Of a DNA stretch of 64,000 nucleotides, positions 1 through 12,613 are shown piece by piece. A model generated the notes under the pieces. The model was given only the letters and a program-made list of their open reading frames with translations. It made no database searches and had not been told where the DNA came from. The DNA comes from Desmodus rotundus (lineage: Eukaryota > Chordata > Mammalia > Chiroptera > Phyllostomidae), in assembly GCF_022682495.2 (NCBI RefSeq), contig NC_071394.1:32522470-32586469 (forward strand), written 5' to 3'. The position numbers were made by a program, and so were the translations under genes. Position 1 is the first letter of the stretch, and each line of letters starts with the position of its first letter.

Positions 1-482
1 TATTTGAAGAAGTAAAGAGAATTTATCAAATATTTTGGGAAAATATTAAATTGAATTTTTGAAGTAAACATTAAGTACATACATTTTCTCTTTGATCAGG
101 GTCCATTCTGGACAAAGAAAAGATGCCACTAGAACATGATTACCTGACTCCTAAAACTCTTAAACTTAAATGAATAATCTTTTATAACATTTTAATTTCC
201 TGTGGCTAAAAAATATTGTGGTTGGTTCCACTGTGGCTGTTTTCCTGATTTCTGTATTAAAATAGAAGGCTATAAATAGAGGGTTTTTCCCCCAAGTTCC
301 TTTATCTAGCTTTATCAATAAAAGTGGGTATCAGTAGTGGATATTGTCATCAGATATGGAAAGCAATGAAGAAAAAGTATATGGCTTTTGTAATAAACAC
401 AACAGTATATAGGAGCACCTGTTGTTTCTTTACTGCTTACAATTTTATTCAAACTGTTTAGTATGTTAGAAGACAAACAGAA

Positions 483-935
483 ATATTAAAATGTTTGAGA
501 GTTTATTTGAGCAAAAATTGATTTGAATTGGACAGCATTCAATCTAGCAGATAGGAGCTAGACTTTTAGGCAGAAGGGAATGGAAATGAGGAATTTATAC
601 TGGCAAAAAAAAAAAAAGGTTGATTATTGTGAGGATACTTTCCTTTAGGGAATGGTAGGGGCCTATCAGGCAGATTACCTAACTAGTTAACCTAACTAGT
701 GCTGATCAGGTGATTCCTCATAGACTGGTTTAAGATTCCTGTTTTGGAAGAGCTGAAATTGTAATTAAGTCTTGGGTTGGTGATGTGGGGCTGGACGTAA
801 GCAACTCCATTTTGAGCCTGTTGTCTTCTTTTTAAGAAGTATTTAACTATCCCTTTCTTTACTCACTTCATTTCTGATAGAGAACTAGAAATAAGGACAA
901 ATAGATTAGAGAATGACAGCTTTTAGGGGATTAAT
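483..935 (-). mobile_element. Possible LTR remnant
   Basis: 'gagagtttatttgagcaaaa', 'gctagacttttaggcagaag' and 'agcaactccattttgagcct' suggest an old ERV LTR read on the minus strand. The family was not identified. Related, undetermined text may reach about 1450. Confidence 0.35.
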
Positions 936-1450
936 AAATAATAGCTCATTCCTTCTCTTGGGTTTGTCAACAGACGAATGAAGTTTGCATTATCAGTTTG
1001 GTTACTAAGGAGCTGATTGGACATAGTGCTTTAGATAGGAGACCATAAATGAGTACTAGCACCTCCTATCCCCTACTACTTGCACTCCCTTTCTCAGAAC
1101 CTAGATTTTAGTTCAGAGTTACTGCTCTGCATGGTCCAGGACAGAGAGAGAGTAAAAGAGGGCAAACCTTTAGTGTTTACAGGTTTATAATAGGGTATCT
1201 CTACCCATTGGAATAATATGGACCAATGGATGTTTTCTACCTCTCAGATCATTTCTCTTACTGGAAGCTGTGAATAAGGAGTAAGAAACCAGGACGTTAC
1301 GCCAGGTAACCTCCAGTTAATCTTGTACTCCAGAGATTAACTAAGGTGATACCTCTGGGTCATTTCAAATATGTGGAGGTGATTTAAAATTATTACAATG
1401 TCTTTAAAAAACTCTGCTGGTTTAGGGACTCTACAGTTTAGGGGTGCTAA

Positions 1451-3002
1451 ATATTGTATCATGTAGAGGTCCACCAGCTCAAAGAATTTCCTGCTCTTAT
1501 CTCAAGGCCAAAAACATCTTCATTGAGGACCGTAGTTCCAGAGGAAGTTCCTTTATGTAGAAACATGAGGCTAGTCTTCCTCCCTAGTCTTTGTTCCTAT
1601 GTGTTATCCATGTTTTTGATATCAGTAGATTTGGCTCTAAGTGTGAAGGTCTTCGTGAAAATTCAGCTTAGAATATAGTTATTTTTTGGTATTCTTTCAG
1701 AATGACTAAAATGATATTAATGGAAAACAGTGATGCATATTTTATCATATTTGATATTCTCAGGACATTTCTTACTTGACAAATAAGAATCAGAGAGTCT
1801 TAGAGCCAAGTCTTTTTATATGATACATATTACTACACTTAATCCTTTCTTATATGGTAGAAATGTGAAGTCTATTTGCAACAATAGAGTGAGATAGATG
1901 TATGTTTTTGGGAAAAAGAAAAGTTTATTTCTTAGCTTACCTCTTTGGAAATGTTAACAACAGTAGAAAAAAGGTAATACTCAGTACTGCGAGGTTTAAC
2001 AAACACTGTTTTCTTGAATCAGAAGGTGGAGACAGCGCCATAAATGAGAGGGTCTTGTCATTTTCATGGTTTTCAAGCAAGTGAACATGAAGAGTAACAA
2101 CAGGAATAAAAAAGTTTAGTTCTTCTATAGTAGTATCGTGTAGTGACATAGTTGCAGAAATAACAGACCATTTAAATTGAACAACTTAAAATTTAAGCAA
2201 AGACAGAAGGAAGATGACTTAATCCAAAGAACAGTTTTTACATACTTTGAATATTAAAAATATTTATGTATCACATTATGTAGAATAATAAATTGTATGG
2301 ATATTTGCGGCAACATCTTTATTGTCTGTTTCAGTTTATTACCCACACCAGGTGGAAGGTACACTGGACCTAAAGTTTTAGACTTGGCTCCAGCATAGAC
2401 ATATCATTTGTTGGGTTTTATAATGTTTCCAGGCATCAAGTTCTTTCGTTATCCATGAAAAGAGTCGATTTGTGATGTGCTACCATTTTTTTTTCTCAAA
2501 AATATGCTTGCATGTTATCATTCATTCTTGTTATTTACAGTGATTCTCTCTGGGCAGGGTAAATCATTTTTTATAGATGGGAAATTACAATTTTAAGAAG
2601 AACCTCCCAATTTCTGATTCTATTTTGTGTTTCCTGGAGGTCCACTCTGTCTCTTCTCTCCTCAACATGCCCCTACCCATGCTTATGCGCATTTTGTAAA
2701 CACTGGACTATATAGAAATGATCTATACAGCCCCTTTCAATGCCAAAATGTTCTGGACAAGAAATCCCATAAAACCAAGGGGAATGAAGTCAGTAGAAGA
2801 CTCAGAGACATACCTGTGAAAATCTAAGAAGTTTAAGCTAAGAAGAATATTTAAGAAAATTCTTGGACATCTAACACGTACAAGACTACAGGGCCTCTGT
2901 GGATAGGAGAACTGAATGTAAAAAGAACAGATAATGATTAAGTGACTAGGAAGATAGTAAGGTAGAACAAAAAGCTGACAGAAAACTAAAAATATGAGAA
3001 CT
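1451..3002. other. No gene or clear repeat seen
   Basis: AT-rich unique or too-diverged sequence; the short frames here lack domains or codon structure. Confidence 0.5.
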
Positions 3003-3484
3003 GGATTAGTTCTGTATTCCAGCTGTAACAAACAACCACAAATTTAGTGACTTAAAAACACAAACTCATCATCTTATAGTTCTGTACTTCAGAAGTCTGA
3101 CATAGGTCTCACTGGACAAAAAACATATTATCAGCAGCGTTACGTTCCTTTCTGGAGGTTCTGAGATGCAATCTGTGTCCTTTTCCAGCTCTGGAGGCTG
3201 CCCATGTTCCTTGGTTCATGGTTCCCACCCTCCATTTTAAAAGCCACCAACACTGCATTTCTCTGACTTTGCTTCTGTAGACAAATCCTCTTCTGACGAC
3301 GGCTAGGAAAGTTACCTACCTTTAAAGTCCCACCCGGATAAACTAGGATAATCTCTCCATTTTAAGGTTTTTCATTTAATTACTTTTGTAAAGTCCCTTT
3401 TGCCGTGTAAGGTTACATATTCACAGGTTCTGGGAATTGGGACTTTGACGTCTTTGGGGGAGAGGCATTATTCTGCATACCACA
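3003..3484 (-). mobile_element. MLT1-type LTR (ERVL-MaLR)
   Basis: On the minus strand the element starts TGTGGTATGCAGAATAATGC, continues with 'cccagaacctgtgaatatgt', 'ggagattatcctagtttatc' and 'tataagatgatgagtttgtg', and ends near 'acagctggaatacagaac'. This order is that of MLT1 solo LTRs, ancient eutherian retrovirus-like elements. No coding part is attached. Confidence 0.75.
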
Positions 3485-3789
3485 ATATCATATTATAAAT
3501 ACACAATTGATGCCGTAAAGAGCAGAATTGATATCACTGTAGAAAATTGAATTGGTGTGGAGAATACACTTGAAAAGTTCTTGTAGCTAACATACTGAAT
3601 TCTTGAACAGATGATAGATGGAGGAAAAAGAATGAAGTTCACAATATGAATATTTGGAGTTTCTGTGGAAGAGACTATAATATACATAATTGTCCCTAAG
3701 AAGAAAATAGCATTTGAAAAATAATAATAAAGAGGTAACATGAAATAAAACTTTCTGAGCTGAGAAGACCTATGAGTACAGAAAGGACT

Positions 3790-3990
3790 TATAAAAGATG
3801 TAACAGCCCAAAGAGACCCAGTATCAAACAGTTTTCAAATTATGATTTAAAAATCCTTTAAAAACCTAGAAAGAGGAAAAAATGGCACATCACTATCAGG
3901 AAACAAAAATTACGCTGATCTCAGACTTCTTTTCTGTAGAATTAAATACCAGAAGAAAACAGAGCAACATTTTTAAAGCTTAATTTTTTT
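3790..3990 (+). repeat. Degenerate L1/HAL1 ORF1-like fragment
   Basis: Short similarity to ORF1 C-terminal text ('aaaaattacgctgatctcag', 'cagaagaaaacagagcaaca'). Edges are uncertain; related sequence may extend from about 3500 to 4400. Confidence 0.4.
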
Positions 3991-4554
3991 TTGTCATGCA
4001 GTTTGCATTTCTGGTGTGATGGCAATAGAAAATAACTCCTAAGAATAGAAGGGACTAAACTACATCCTGTTTTGCTTTTGGGGGAAAAAATAAAACACCA
4101 GTAAGACATATGACTATTGATTAAAAGATGATATGATATAAACACAAAAGCCATGATTTATAGAAATATAAAATTAATGGTACATCCTCGAGTCCTATAT
4201 TCTTATAGAGGTAGCTCTAAGTATTATGTTAAATCTAGTTAAAAACTGACTGCAAACGTAATAAACTGCTTGCAAGAGAAGATGTATAATGTAAAAATTC
4301 AATAACAATACTCTACATTTAAGTAAACTTTTGTGATCTTCTGATTTATTTATGCCAAAGATAAAACCTAGTAATTCAAGAGTAAGAATAGATTTAAAAA
4401 TATACCTAAACCATTGATTGGCACATTGTGACCTATGGCCCACTCAAATCTCCCTCACTGCCTGTTTTTGTGTGACCTGCTAAGAATAGTTTTTACATTT
4501 TTAAATCGTTGGAAAAATTAAAATAATAGTTTGTGATGTGAAAATTGTATGAAA

Positions 4555-4790
4555 TTCCAATTTTATTGTTTATAAATAAAGTTTTATTGGAACGCATCTG
4601 CAATCATTTGTTTATGTATTTGTCTGTGGCTCCTTTGGAACTAGAACAGCTGTGCTGAGAGCGGCTACGGAAATGCAGTTTTGGTGCTCTCGTGCTCTGC
4701 ATTGCTTCTCAGGGCACACAAATCTCAGTGACATGGCTATGTCTCGATTTTGCTTTTTTGACCAGAAAGCCTAAGATATTTGTAATTTGA
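4555..4790 (-). repeat. Old hAT-type DNA transposon fragment
   Basis: The text 'aataaagttttattggaacg', 'gtatttgtctgtggctcctt' and 'agaaagcctaagatatttgt' matches a common eutherian non-autonomous element that I recall as hAT-Charlie related. The exact family name is not certain. Confidence 0.5.
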
Positions 4791-6049
4791 GCCTTTTCAG
4801 AAGAATTTTACATCTCATGACCTGATCTCTGAATTTTCGTGTGTAACACTGAACTTTTTAACTCAAATGAACCAAAGTTACTCAGTTATTGCACTGCAGT
4901 TTGGCTTACTCCAGCATCTCTTTGGTTTTATATGGACTGGAAAAGCTGGAATCTATTATTCTTTATATTTAATAATCCATTTTCCATCTTTACTTTAAAT
5001 GAAACAAAATTTATGTAAAGATTTTAGAATTTTATTTCCAAAGGCAAAAATCAGTCAATACTGTAATATTGTAAGAAAGAATGGCTACCATTGTACACCA
5101 AAACTCTGTGCTTATACAGATAAACATGTACAGTATGTAGTAAGTGAGTTATATGTCAATCAGTTAGTTAATCAGTAAAGATTTGTTTGGCAGGTATAGG
5201 TGATTATAAAGAGGAAGTGTCATTGAAATGAGGTCTTGAAGGATGCCAGTGAATTCAAGCACTTGAGACAAGGAGAACAAGATTTATAAAACCACTAAAT
5301 TGCAAGTAGGATCATGTGATTGGGAAATGAAAGAAGTTCAGTGGCTAGAACATAATTTGGAGAAAAGTGGCTGGAGTTGAGGCAATAAAGACCTGCTGAA
5401 CCAGACTGAGAAGGCTATTATATGCCATAGAAAGCAATTTTCATCCTGTGGACAATGAGAATCCATTTCAGGTTTTTAAACTGTAGAACAACATGATCAG
5501 ATTTATATTTCAGAATAATGGTTCTTACACTATTTTCCAAATACAGCAAACCATAAAATTCTTTAATGCTATGACTATACTTTCATAGAATAAAAGTTGC
5601 CTTGGGTTATACCCACTCAGGTCCTATTTATAACAAATGTTTCCTTGAGGGAGGATATAGAAACAATCCCCTACTTACCCTAGAAACTTAGGTGAGCAGG
5701 CTGTTAAATAAACTGAAGTCATTTAAAATTTTCAAAAGATTAAGAAGTTACCTGTAAGGTAAAAGTAATCTCCCTGGCTTCTGGGCACATAGAGCTGCTC
5801 TAAGATATTATGCCTCTTTTATATGTGGCTTATTAAAACTTTATGAAAACTTGAGATGATGGAAGTTTAGTTATGGACCATTTGAATATATTTGAATTTT
5901 CTTTCTTAGATATTAAAAAAACTGTTTAAATGAATGCTTAGCGTTCTTCTAAGAAAATTAACATATTTGTATTGAATGCCTGTATCTAATTTGACTAAAA
6001 GTAGTCCTATTTTAAACCTTGATTTAGGTATATGGTGAAAATCCCAGAT
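4791..6049. other. Old diverged sequence, no gene seen
   Basis: Only weak ancient-repeat similarity at about 5140-5520 ('gaggtcttgaaggatgccag', 'agaacaacatgatcagattt'). Confidence 0.45.
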
Positions 6050-6182
6050 AATATTGTCTCACATTTATATAAACCTTTATATTTGAAACATTTTCATAAA
6101 TGATCTCATTTCACCCTCACAGTAATCTCTTTAATATATATGGAAGGGTTCTTTTTTTTCCATTTTACAGACGTAAAGTCTC
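6050..6182 (+). repeat. MIR fragment
   Basis: 'gatctcatttcaccctcaca' and 'ccattttacagacgtaaag'. Confidence 0.55.
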
Positions 6183-6442
6183 TCTGCTGTCTGATCTGAA
6201 CACGTTCTTCCTTGTAGAGGAAAGTGAGCGAGCTCTTTGATTAGATAGATTTGAGTTAAAATTGCTGCCGTTTTTCCACGTTAAATGTGCATGATTGGGA
6301 AGGTCACTTCAGCATTAGAAAACTCAGTTTTCCCAGTTGAGGTTCATTGTAGATGGGACATTACCTTTCTACAATCTAAAACTTCCAGGATATATCTGGA
6401 CCAAGCATTTCAGATAAGGACTGTAGACCCAAATTATTATGA

Positions 6443-7660
6443 CTTATTTTATAACAGCCTTATTGAGACATAATTCAAACCATAAAATTTATTTAAGGGG
6501 TACAATTCAGTGGTTTTTAGCATATTCACAGAGTTGTGCAATATTCTAAAATGTTAGAATATATTTATCCCCTCGGAAAGAAACTGCACCCACTATTAGC
6601 TACTCCCTATCTCTTCTCCCCCACCCTTAGCCTTAAGCAACCATTGATCTATTTTCTGTCTCTATAGATTTCCCATGCTGGGCATTTCATATAAAGAGAC
6701 CTGTAGAAATGATGCATTAATTGGACATCTGTGACTGGCTTCTTTCACTTAGCATAAAGTTTTCAAGCTTCATTCGTGTTGTAATGTATATCGATATTTT
6801 ATTCCCTTTGTGGATGAATAATATTTTATTATAAGATGTACTGAATTTATTTATCTATTCTTCATGGGTTTTTCCCACTTTTTGGCTATAAAAAATGCTG
6901 TTAGGAACATTTGTGCCCAAATCTTTTTGTGCACATATGTTTCCATTTTTCTTGAGTATACATCTGGGATTGGAATTGCTGGGTCATAGGGTCATTATAT
7001 GTTTGCATTTTTTGAGGAACTGCCAAACTGTTTTCTAAAATGGCTGTACCACTTTACTTTCCCACCAGCCATGCATGAAGGTTCCAGTTTTCCACATTCT
7101 CAGCAACTACTTCTTTTTGTCTATCTTTGGTACAGCTATCCTGGTAGATGTGAGTTGGTTTCTCATGGTGGTTTGATTTACTCCCTAATGACTGATGATT
7201 TTGAGTATCTTTTCATGTGCTTTTTTGCAATTTGTATTTCTTCTTTGAAGAAATGTCTGTTTAGATGCTTTGCCCATTTTTTTCATTGGGTTCTTTGTAT
7301 TTTTACTATTGAGTTGTAAGAGTTCTTCATATGTTCTGGGTATACTTCTCAGATCTGATTTGCAAATATCTTCTCCCTTCTGCGACTCATCTTTTCCTTT
7401 ATCGTGTACATTAGAGCACACAAAAGCTTTGTTTTTCCACTTTGATGAAGTTCATTTTATCTTGGTTTTAATTTTGTTGTTTGTACTTTTGGTAATGATT
7501 GCCTAAGCTAAGGTCGTGAAGTTTTACTCCTGTATTTGCTTCTGAGCATTTTATAGTTTCAGCCTTTGCATCTAAATCTTTGATTTTTTTTTTGAGTTAA
7601 TTTTTGTAGATGGTGTGAGTTAGTAGTTCAACTTCATTCTTTTGCAGCAGCATTTTTAAA
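6443..7660 (-). repeat. Old L1 (L1M type), 3' half, antisense
   Basis: The plus-strand text is the reverse complement of an old L1 3' end: TTGAGACATAATTCAAACC, then the 'aattgctgggtcata' stretch (6970), then the 'ttgcccattttt' stretch (7270), ending near 'ttcattcttttgca' (7640). The short open frames here are antisense to L1 ORF2. Confidence 0.8.
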
Positions 7661-7867
7661 AGAAGACTATGCTTTTATATTATGATGCTTGACCTAGATT
7701 ATTATCAGTATTTAAAATTACCCAACAAATTATGAGCTGTTTTTTTAATGATATGATTAGAATGAATAAAACTTGTGTTTTCAAATACTTGGAGTTAAGT
7801 TTTGTGTTGGTATTATTTTTATTAGACAGTGTTTGGAGCCATTTAAATTTGATACTCTTACCTATAT

Positions 7868-7960
7868 GAGATCAGTGGTAGCATAAAACAAGATAACATC
7901 AGTGGCTGGCACATAATAGTCATTTAGTAAACATTCATTGAACAAAAATGAATAAATAAT
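7868..7960 (+). repeat. L2 tail fragment
   Basis: 'agtggctggcacataatagt' followed by an 'aacattcattgaac' and 'aatgaataaataat' tail. Confidence 0.5.
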
Positions 7961-8569
7961 ACGTTATTTTCCTTATTGCTTTTTAAATGAGCATTTAGTT
8001 TAAAAATTAATGTACGCTGAAAAGTTTATGGTTGGATAAATGTAGTTATTTTTATAGGTCAACTTTGGGCAAGTTGCAATAAGAAAATAAATTTGTATCG
8101 GTCTCTTTATACTCATATTCAACTTTAAAGTACTGTGGAAACATCTTCCACTGCTTTTCAGATATTTGCTATACAATGTACCATTCTTAAAGTGTAACAT
8201 GCAAAAATAACATTACTGTTTATTACAGTGGAAAAAGGGGTCTTCATTTAAATAAATTTTGGACCACTAGGTCATGTAAATTTAAATAGGGCTTTCTATT
8301 ATAGAACTTCTTAAAGCCTTTTTATGAAAGTGTGTCTAGTGAAAACGTGCATATATGCAACATTTTCCAAGTATGTTCGGCCATAGAACTTAATTCAATT
8401 GAACATAGAACAGAATTAGCAAACTTAAAAATACCTTTTGGAAAAATGCTACCACAGTGATTTTATTTTGTGGACAATTAAGGAGCTGCAGATTATCTAT
8501 TTAATATAAATATTAAATTTTGAATTCCAGTAAGAAAAAGCAACTAAGAATATTATTATTGGTATTGGA

Positions 8570-8745
8570 ATTGAATATGCTAGGAACGCGAGCACAGCTT
8601 CCTCGGTAAAAATCCTGCCTTTGGAAACACCCCTTGGCAGCTTTCCACTTGGCAGCTTTCCACAGTTCAGACCTGGCAGCGGCAAGGACACAGCGCAAGG
8701 TGTGTTTATTTGATTTAACATTTGGCAAAAGGTTTTTTGACTTGT
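8570..8745. promoter_or_regulatory. Candidate regulatory patch or non-coding exon
   Basis: Unique sequence, richer in GC than its flanks, with CpGs kept (AACGCG, TCGG, AGCGG, AGCGC) and the 15-bp tandem unit. GCAAG followed by GTGTGT at about 8700 could serve as a splice donor. It could be an upstream TRIQK non-coding exon or an enhancer, but no evidence decides. Confidence 0.25.
8634..8663 (+). repeat. Two exact tandem copies of a 15-bp unit
   Basis: TTGGCAGCTTTCCAC occurs twice head to tail, inside a locally GC-richer, CpG-containing patch (about 8580-8705). TTGGC is the NFI half-site sequence. Confidence 0.8.
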
Positions 8746-9229
8746 GGTTTATTTTCTTTCACTTTGTTTTTCTTGTTTTGGTTTGTTTGCTTCTGGCAAT
8801 GAACTTGGGTTCAGAATGTTGTTCTTTCTTATGGAAAACAGTGTAAGAAGGTGAAAATGATTATACTTGTACTATATTTTTGTATTTTGGCAAATGCAAG
8901 TAAATGAGACAATAGCTACAGAGCTATGAATCTTTATCTGATTTATTTGTTAAATTGTTCAGTATTACTAATTGTCTACTAGGATTCATTGCTGCATTAA
9001 TTACTTGACCTGTCTTGATGTTGGTATACCCTGATCCTTTGGTACATTTCTATATTTTGATAAACATGTATTGGCTATAATCAATGTCCCTGCATAATAA
9101 CTAATAAAGGGATTAAGATCTTCATAAAATATCAGGTATTCAACATTATGTTTAATCTTTCTTGACTAATTGGTTCATCTGTTTTTCAAATGCATTGTAG
9201 GGAGAGGAAATATAATATGAAAGAATATG

Positions 9230-9765
9230 GGCCTCCATTATATGTCTGATCCTATCCTCTGTCCCCTTCCATACCTCACTCTACTCAGAATTCTCCAATG
9301 GTTCCCGTTTTACTCAAGATACAAGACAAAACTCTTAGACTGGCCTATATGTAAGACCTGGCCCCTTGTGACCTCTCCAATCTCATCTCTAAGCACCCAT
9401 TCGCTAATCTGTCCTGGCTCTCCTGTGGTTCTTTGAACATACCAAGCATGTTCCCATCTCAGTTTTCTCAGTATTCTCTCTAGAGTTGCTCTTGGATATT
9501 TGCATGGACAATTTATGTACTTCAATTTGAGATTTTTATTATAAAGGTCACCTTCTAAAAGAGGCCTCATCTGGTATCCTGGTTCTATATTTTCTACTTA
9601 GCATTTATCACTGTCTTATAAACTACATTCGTTATTTGTCTTGTTTATTGCCATTGGTCACAAGGATATTAGTTCCTATGAGTGCAAGCAGGGTTTTTTG
9701 TTTGCTGTGGTTTTACTCTGTCTCTAGCAACTAGAGTAGTTCCTGACCCTTGATGAGTGAATGGA
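9230..9765 (+). repeat. L2 3' end
   Basis: Matches 'ttctccaatggttcccgttt', 'gacctctccaatctcatctc', 'tttgaacataccaagcatgt' and the closing 'tagcaactagagtagttcct', followed by the TGAA-rich tail typical of L2. Confidence 0.75.
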
Positions 9766-9832
9766 TACATGAATGAATGAATGGATGAATGAATGAATGG
9801 GTGAATGGATGAATGAATGAATGAACAAATGA
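9751..9832 (+). repeat. (TGAA)n microsatellite
   Basis: Imperfect TGAA/TGGA repeats, about 80 bp, probably grown from the L2 tail. Confidence 0.85.
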
Positions 9833-9837
9833 ACAGT

Positions 9838-10065
9838 AAATTAAGCACTTACTGTGAGCTAGCCACTATGCTAAGTGAAGAGGATACAGGGATGAAATAC
9901 CAGCTCCTTCCCTTAGAAGTACAATTTGAAGGGAGATGGACAATTACAGCAGCCACCTAACTGCAGTGTTGTGTTGTGATAAGAGTATGAACAGAATGCG
10001 GTCATCACTCAGAGAAGCAGCATTTGAATCAGACTGTGCTGGGCCTCTGCAAGGCTTCCTGAGAA
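9838..10065 (+). repeat. Ancient mammalian-wide repeat, class not determined
   Basis: 'gcacttactgtgagctagcc', 'ggatacagggatgaaatacc' and 'gcaaggcttcctgagaaagg' match a common old mammalian repeat whose name I cannot give with certainty. Related text lies at 15125-15250 and, from another part of such a repeat, at about 5140-5520. Confidence 0.4.
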
Positions 10066-10199
10066 AGGTAACCCTTTGTATCAGTCAGAGGAGCCTAGGT
10101 TGTGCTCTAGGAACAACCAGGCCCAAATCTCGGTGTCCCATATGTCTGTTTCTCACACAGACTACATGTCCAGAATGGACTGGGTAGGAAAGTGACCCA

Positions 10200-12455
10200 T
10201 GTCACTGAAGGCTGCATCTGGATGTACTTCCGTTATCACTGCAGCAGTTGGGGGAGAGAAGCTAATTAAGCACTGGCATTTCAAGTTTCACTGGTCAAAG
10301 CAAATTGCTTAATTTCAAATGGGAGACTGGGAAGTACAATACTACTTTCTACTCAGGGGGAAAGGAAAATTGGAAGATACGTAAGTAGAATGACTGACTG
10401 ACACACCTTTCTGCTCTCTTAAAGGAATATAAGATATCCAGGTAAAGAAATATTTGAAATGGTTTTCAGAGAAAGGAAGAGCATGGGCAGTCGGTAAACT
10501 GTTAAAAAGTATTATTTTAGGGAACTGTGTGTGATTCAAAGTAGCTGGAGCACAGTGTGTGTGGGAGATGAAGAAGGTGAAGAGATTGGAGGGAAAATAG
10601 GGTTAGATTATACCAAACTGTGGAATTAGAACTGTCCTGAAGGATGTAGAGAAATATTAAATGATATACATCAGGGGGATTTCTTGATGAAATTTTATTT
10701 GTGAAAAATTATTCTGCAAGCAGTGTGGGGGATGGATTTGAGGGGAGGAAGACTGGACACAATACCACCAATTATAATGCTAACGCAGTAAGGCTGGTGT
10801 GACCCCCAGAGACAGGCAAAGGTCTGGGAGATAAAGGAGGGGAACAAAAGGTAGGGAAAGGTATATAGATGGCGTGGGCTTCAGGGCAGAGGAGATGCCT
10901 TAGCAGGAGACAGGACACTGTAATCAAATTAGAGATACTGACATGGACAGTGTGGCTGAGCATGTATGTGTGGATTTGTTGTGTTTGGTATGTGTGCACA
11001 TGTGTGTGTTGGTATGTGGGTGAATTAGAACAAGATTGCAATGTAAGTGATTCTTACATAATGATTTCTGTTCTCTTTGTGACTTGCTAGACCAGACTAA
11101 AATGAAGGAGGGCTGAGGACTTGAGCAGAGCCCTGCAAGTTGGAATAACTACTGAGTCAAATGGGGGACAGAGCTCACTTGGAGCAAGGAGGTTGCTGGG
11201 TAGTATTATGTGCTTATAAAAAATTAGATTGCACATTTTACTATTAAAATTGCATTGGGAAGCTCATTTGGCTTTTTTTTCCTTTAAATTGTTTAGAGTT
11301 CAGCAATAATTTAAAAATATACATTTAGAAAAATGTTGTATATGTTATTTCCATTAGAGAGACTCATTACATATAATCCAACCCCTGCCCCCAAATTTGG
11401 GTTAATGTGATAAGGAAGACCTAATTATTTCATAACAAAGGAAAATTTTTTAAAATTAGTGACATAGTTACTCAGAGCTTTTATAAAATCATTTTTATGA
11501 TAAGCTTTTAAATAAAGTAGTATAATATCACAGTCATATTTAATTCTCAAAAAATGTAGAAAAGTCATTGGAATATTTACAATACTTTTCTTAAAGGTTT
11601 TGAAAGACATTGTTGGCAATAAATATATTAAAAAAAAAAAGAAAGACATTGTTGGGAATGTAGTATAATTTAAAGGATATTTTAAGATTGTGTTTCTTGT
11701 TTTCCATTATGTGTTAGGCCCAAGGTTATTTTAAACATTTGGGATTTTAAATTATTACAAATTAAAAATTTGAGGCCTCAAAAGAACCAATTTTATCTGA
11801 AGTCAGACTCCTGCTGCTCCAGTAGGAACGGTACTGACCTGCTCAGTGCATGTGGTGGATGTACAAGAGAAACGGTGACATGCAGACTTAGTGGAAATAA
11901 TATCAAGAACTTACAACTCCTGGGGAGACAATAACAAAGAATTGGTGGAAGTGGTGACCTAACAAGATTCTTTTCTTAGACTGGAGGATACTTTGGGACA
12001 TCTGACAAAGATTGGATATTCAGTTGTCAAATTTAAAAATGAGGACCAGTGCTTAAGCTTTTGTTTTGTTGTTGTTCAGAAGCCTTCCATTTTAGAAGAT
12101 AAATACTTTTGAGTACTCATGGATTTGTAGATATATATATTCCAACATTTATTGACAGTAAGACAACTATATAATTTGGCATCTTACAAGTTATCCAAAG
12201 ATACTTTTATTCAGTCACTTAGCTGGTGATAGATGATTAGAAGGTTAAAGGACCAAATAATAGCAGGAACTATACATTTTATATGTAAATAAGTTATTCT
12301 AATATCTTAAAGACTGTTTTTATATCTAAGAACCTTAAATATAAGGGAGTTCATTAACTTCTTTAATGAGTATTTAGTATCATCAACCTCAGTTTATTTT
12401 TGTTTAAAAACTATTTGGACTAAGTGTTGCTTCAACAGTAATTGATTGAGCCAGC
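10200..12455. other. No gene seen
   Basis: AT-rich sequence with a TG-rich stretch near 10960-11020 and an A run at 11630. No frame has recognisable protein features. Confidence 0.5.
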
Positions 12456-12613
12456 CTGATATGATGATACTAAAAAGATATAGTACTTACTATTTGGGAA
12501 ACACCATGTTAAGTAGTTTATATGAATTAACTATTTAATTTAACCTTTAAATTATTACTGTACTCATTTAAAAAGTGGAAAAGAGCTTAGCTGGATCAAC
12601 TAATAAGTGACAG
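12456..12613 (+). repeat. MIR, left part (split by L1)
   Basis: This shows diverged MIR text with TACTTACTATTTGGGAAACACC, the CATTTAAAAAGTGGAAAAG part and the AAGTGACAG part. It continues after the L1 at 14932 with AAGTGACAGAACCAG, the usual MIR continuation, which shows that one MIR was split. Confidence 0.65.

Noticed and set aside
9751..9832. Regularly spaced short repeats that might suggest an array
   Set aside because: A simple TGAA microsatellite following an L2 tail, with no spacers.
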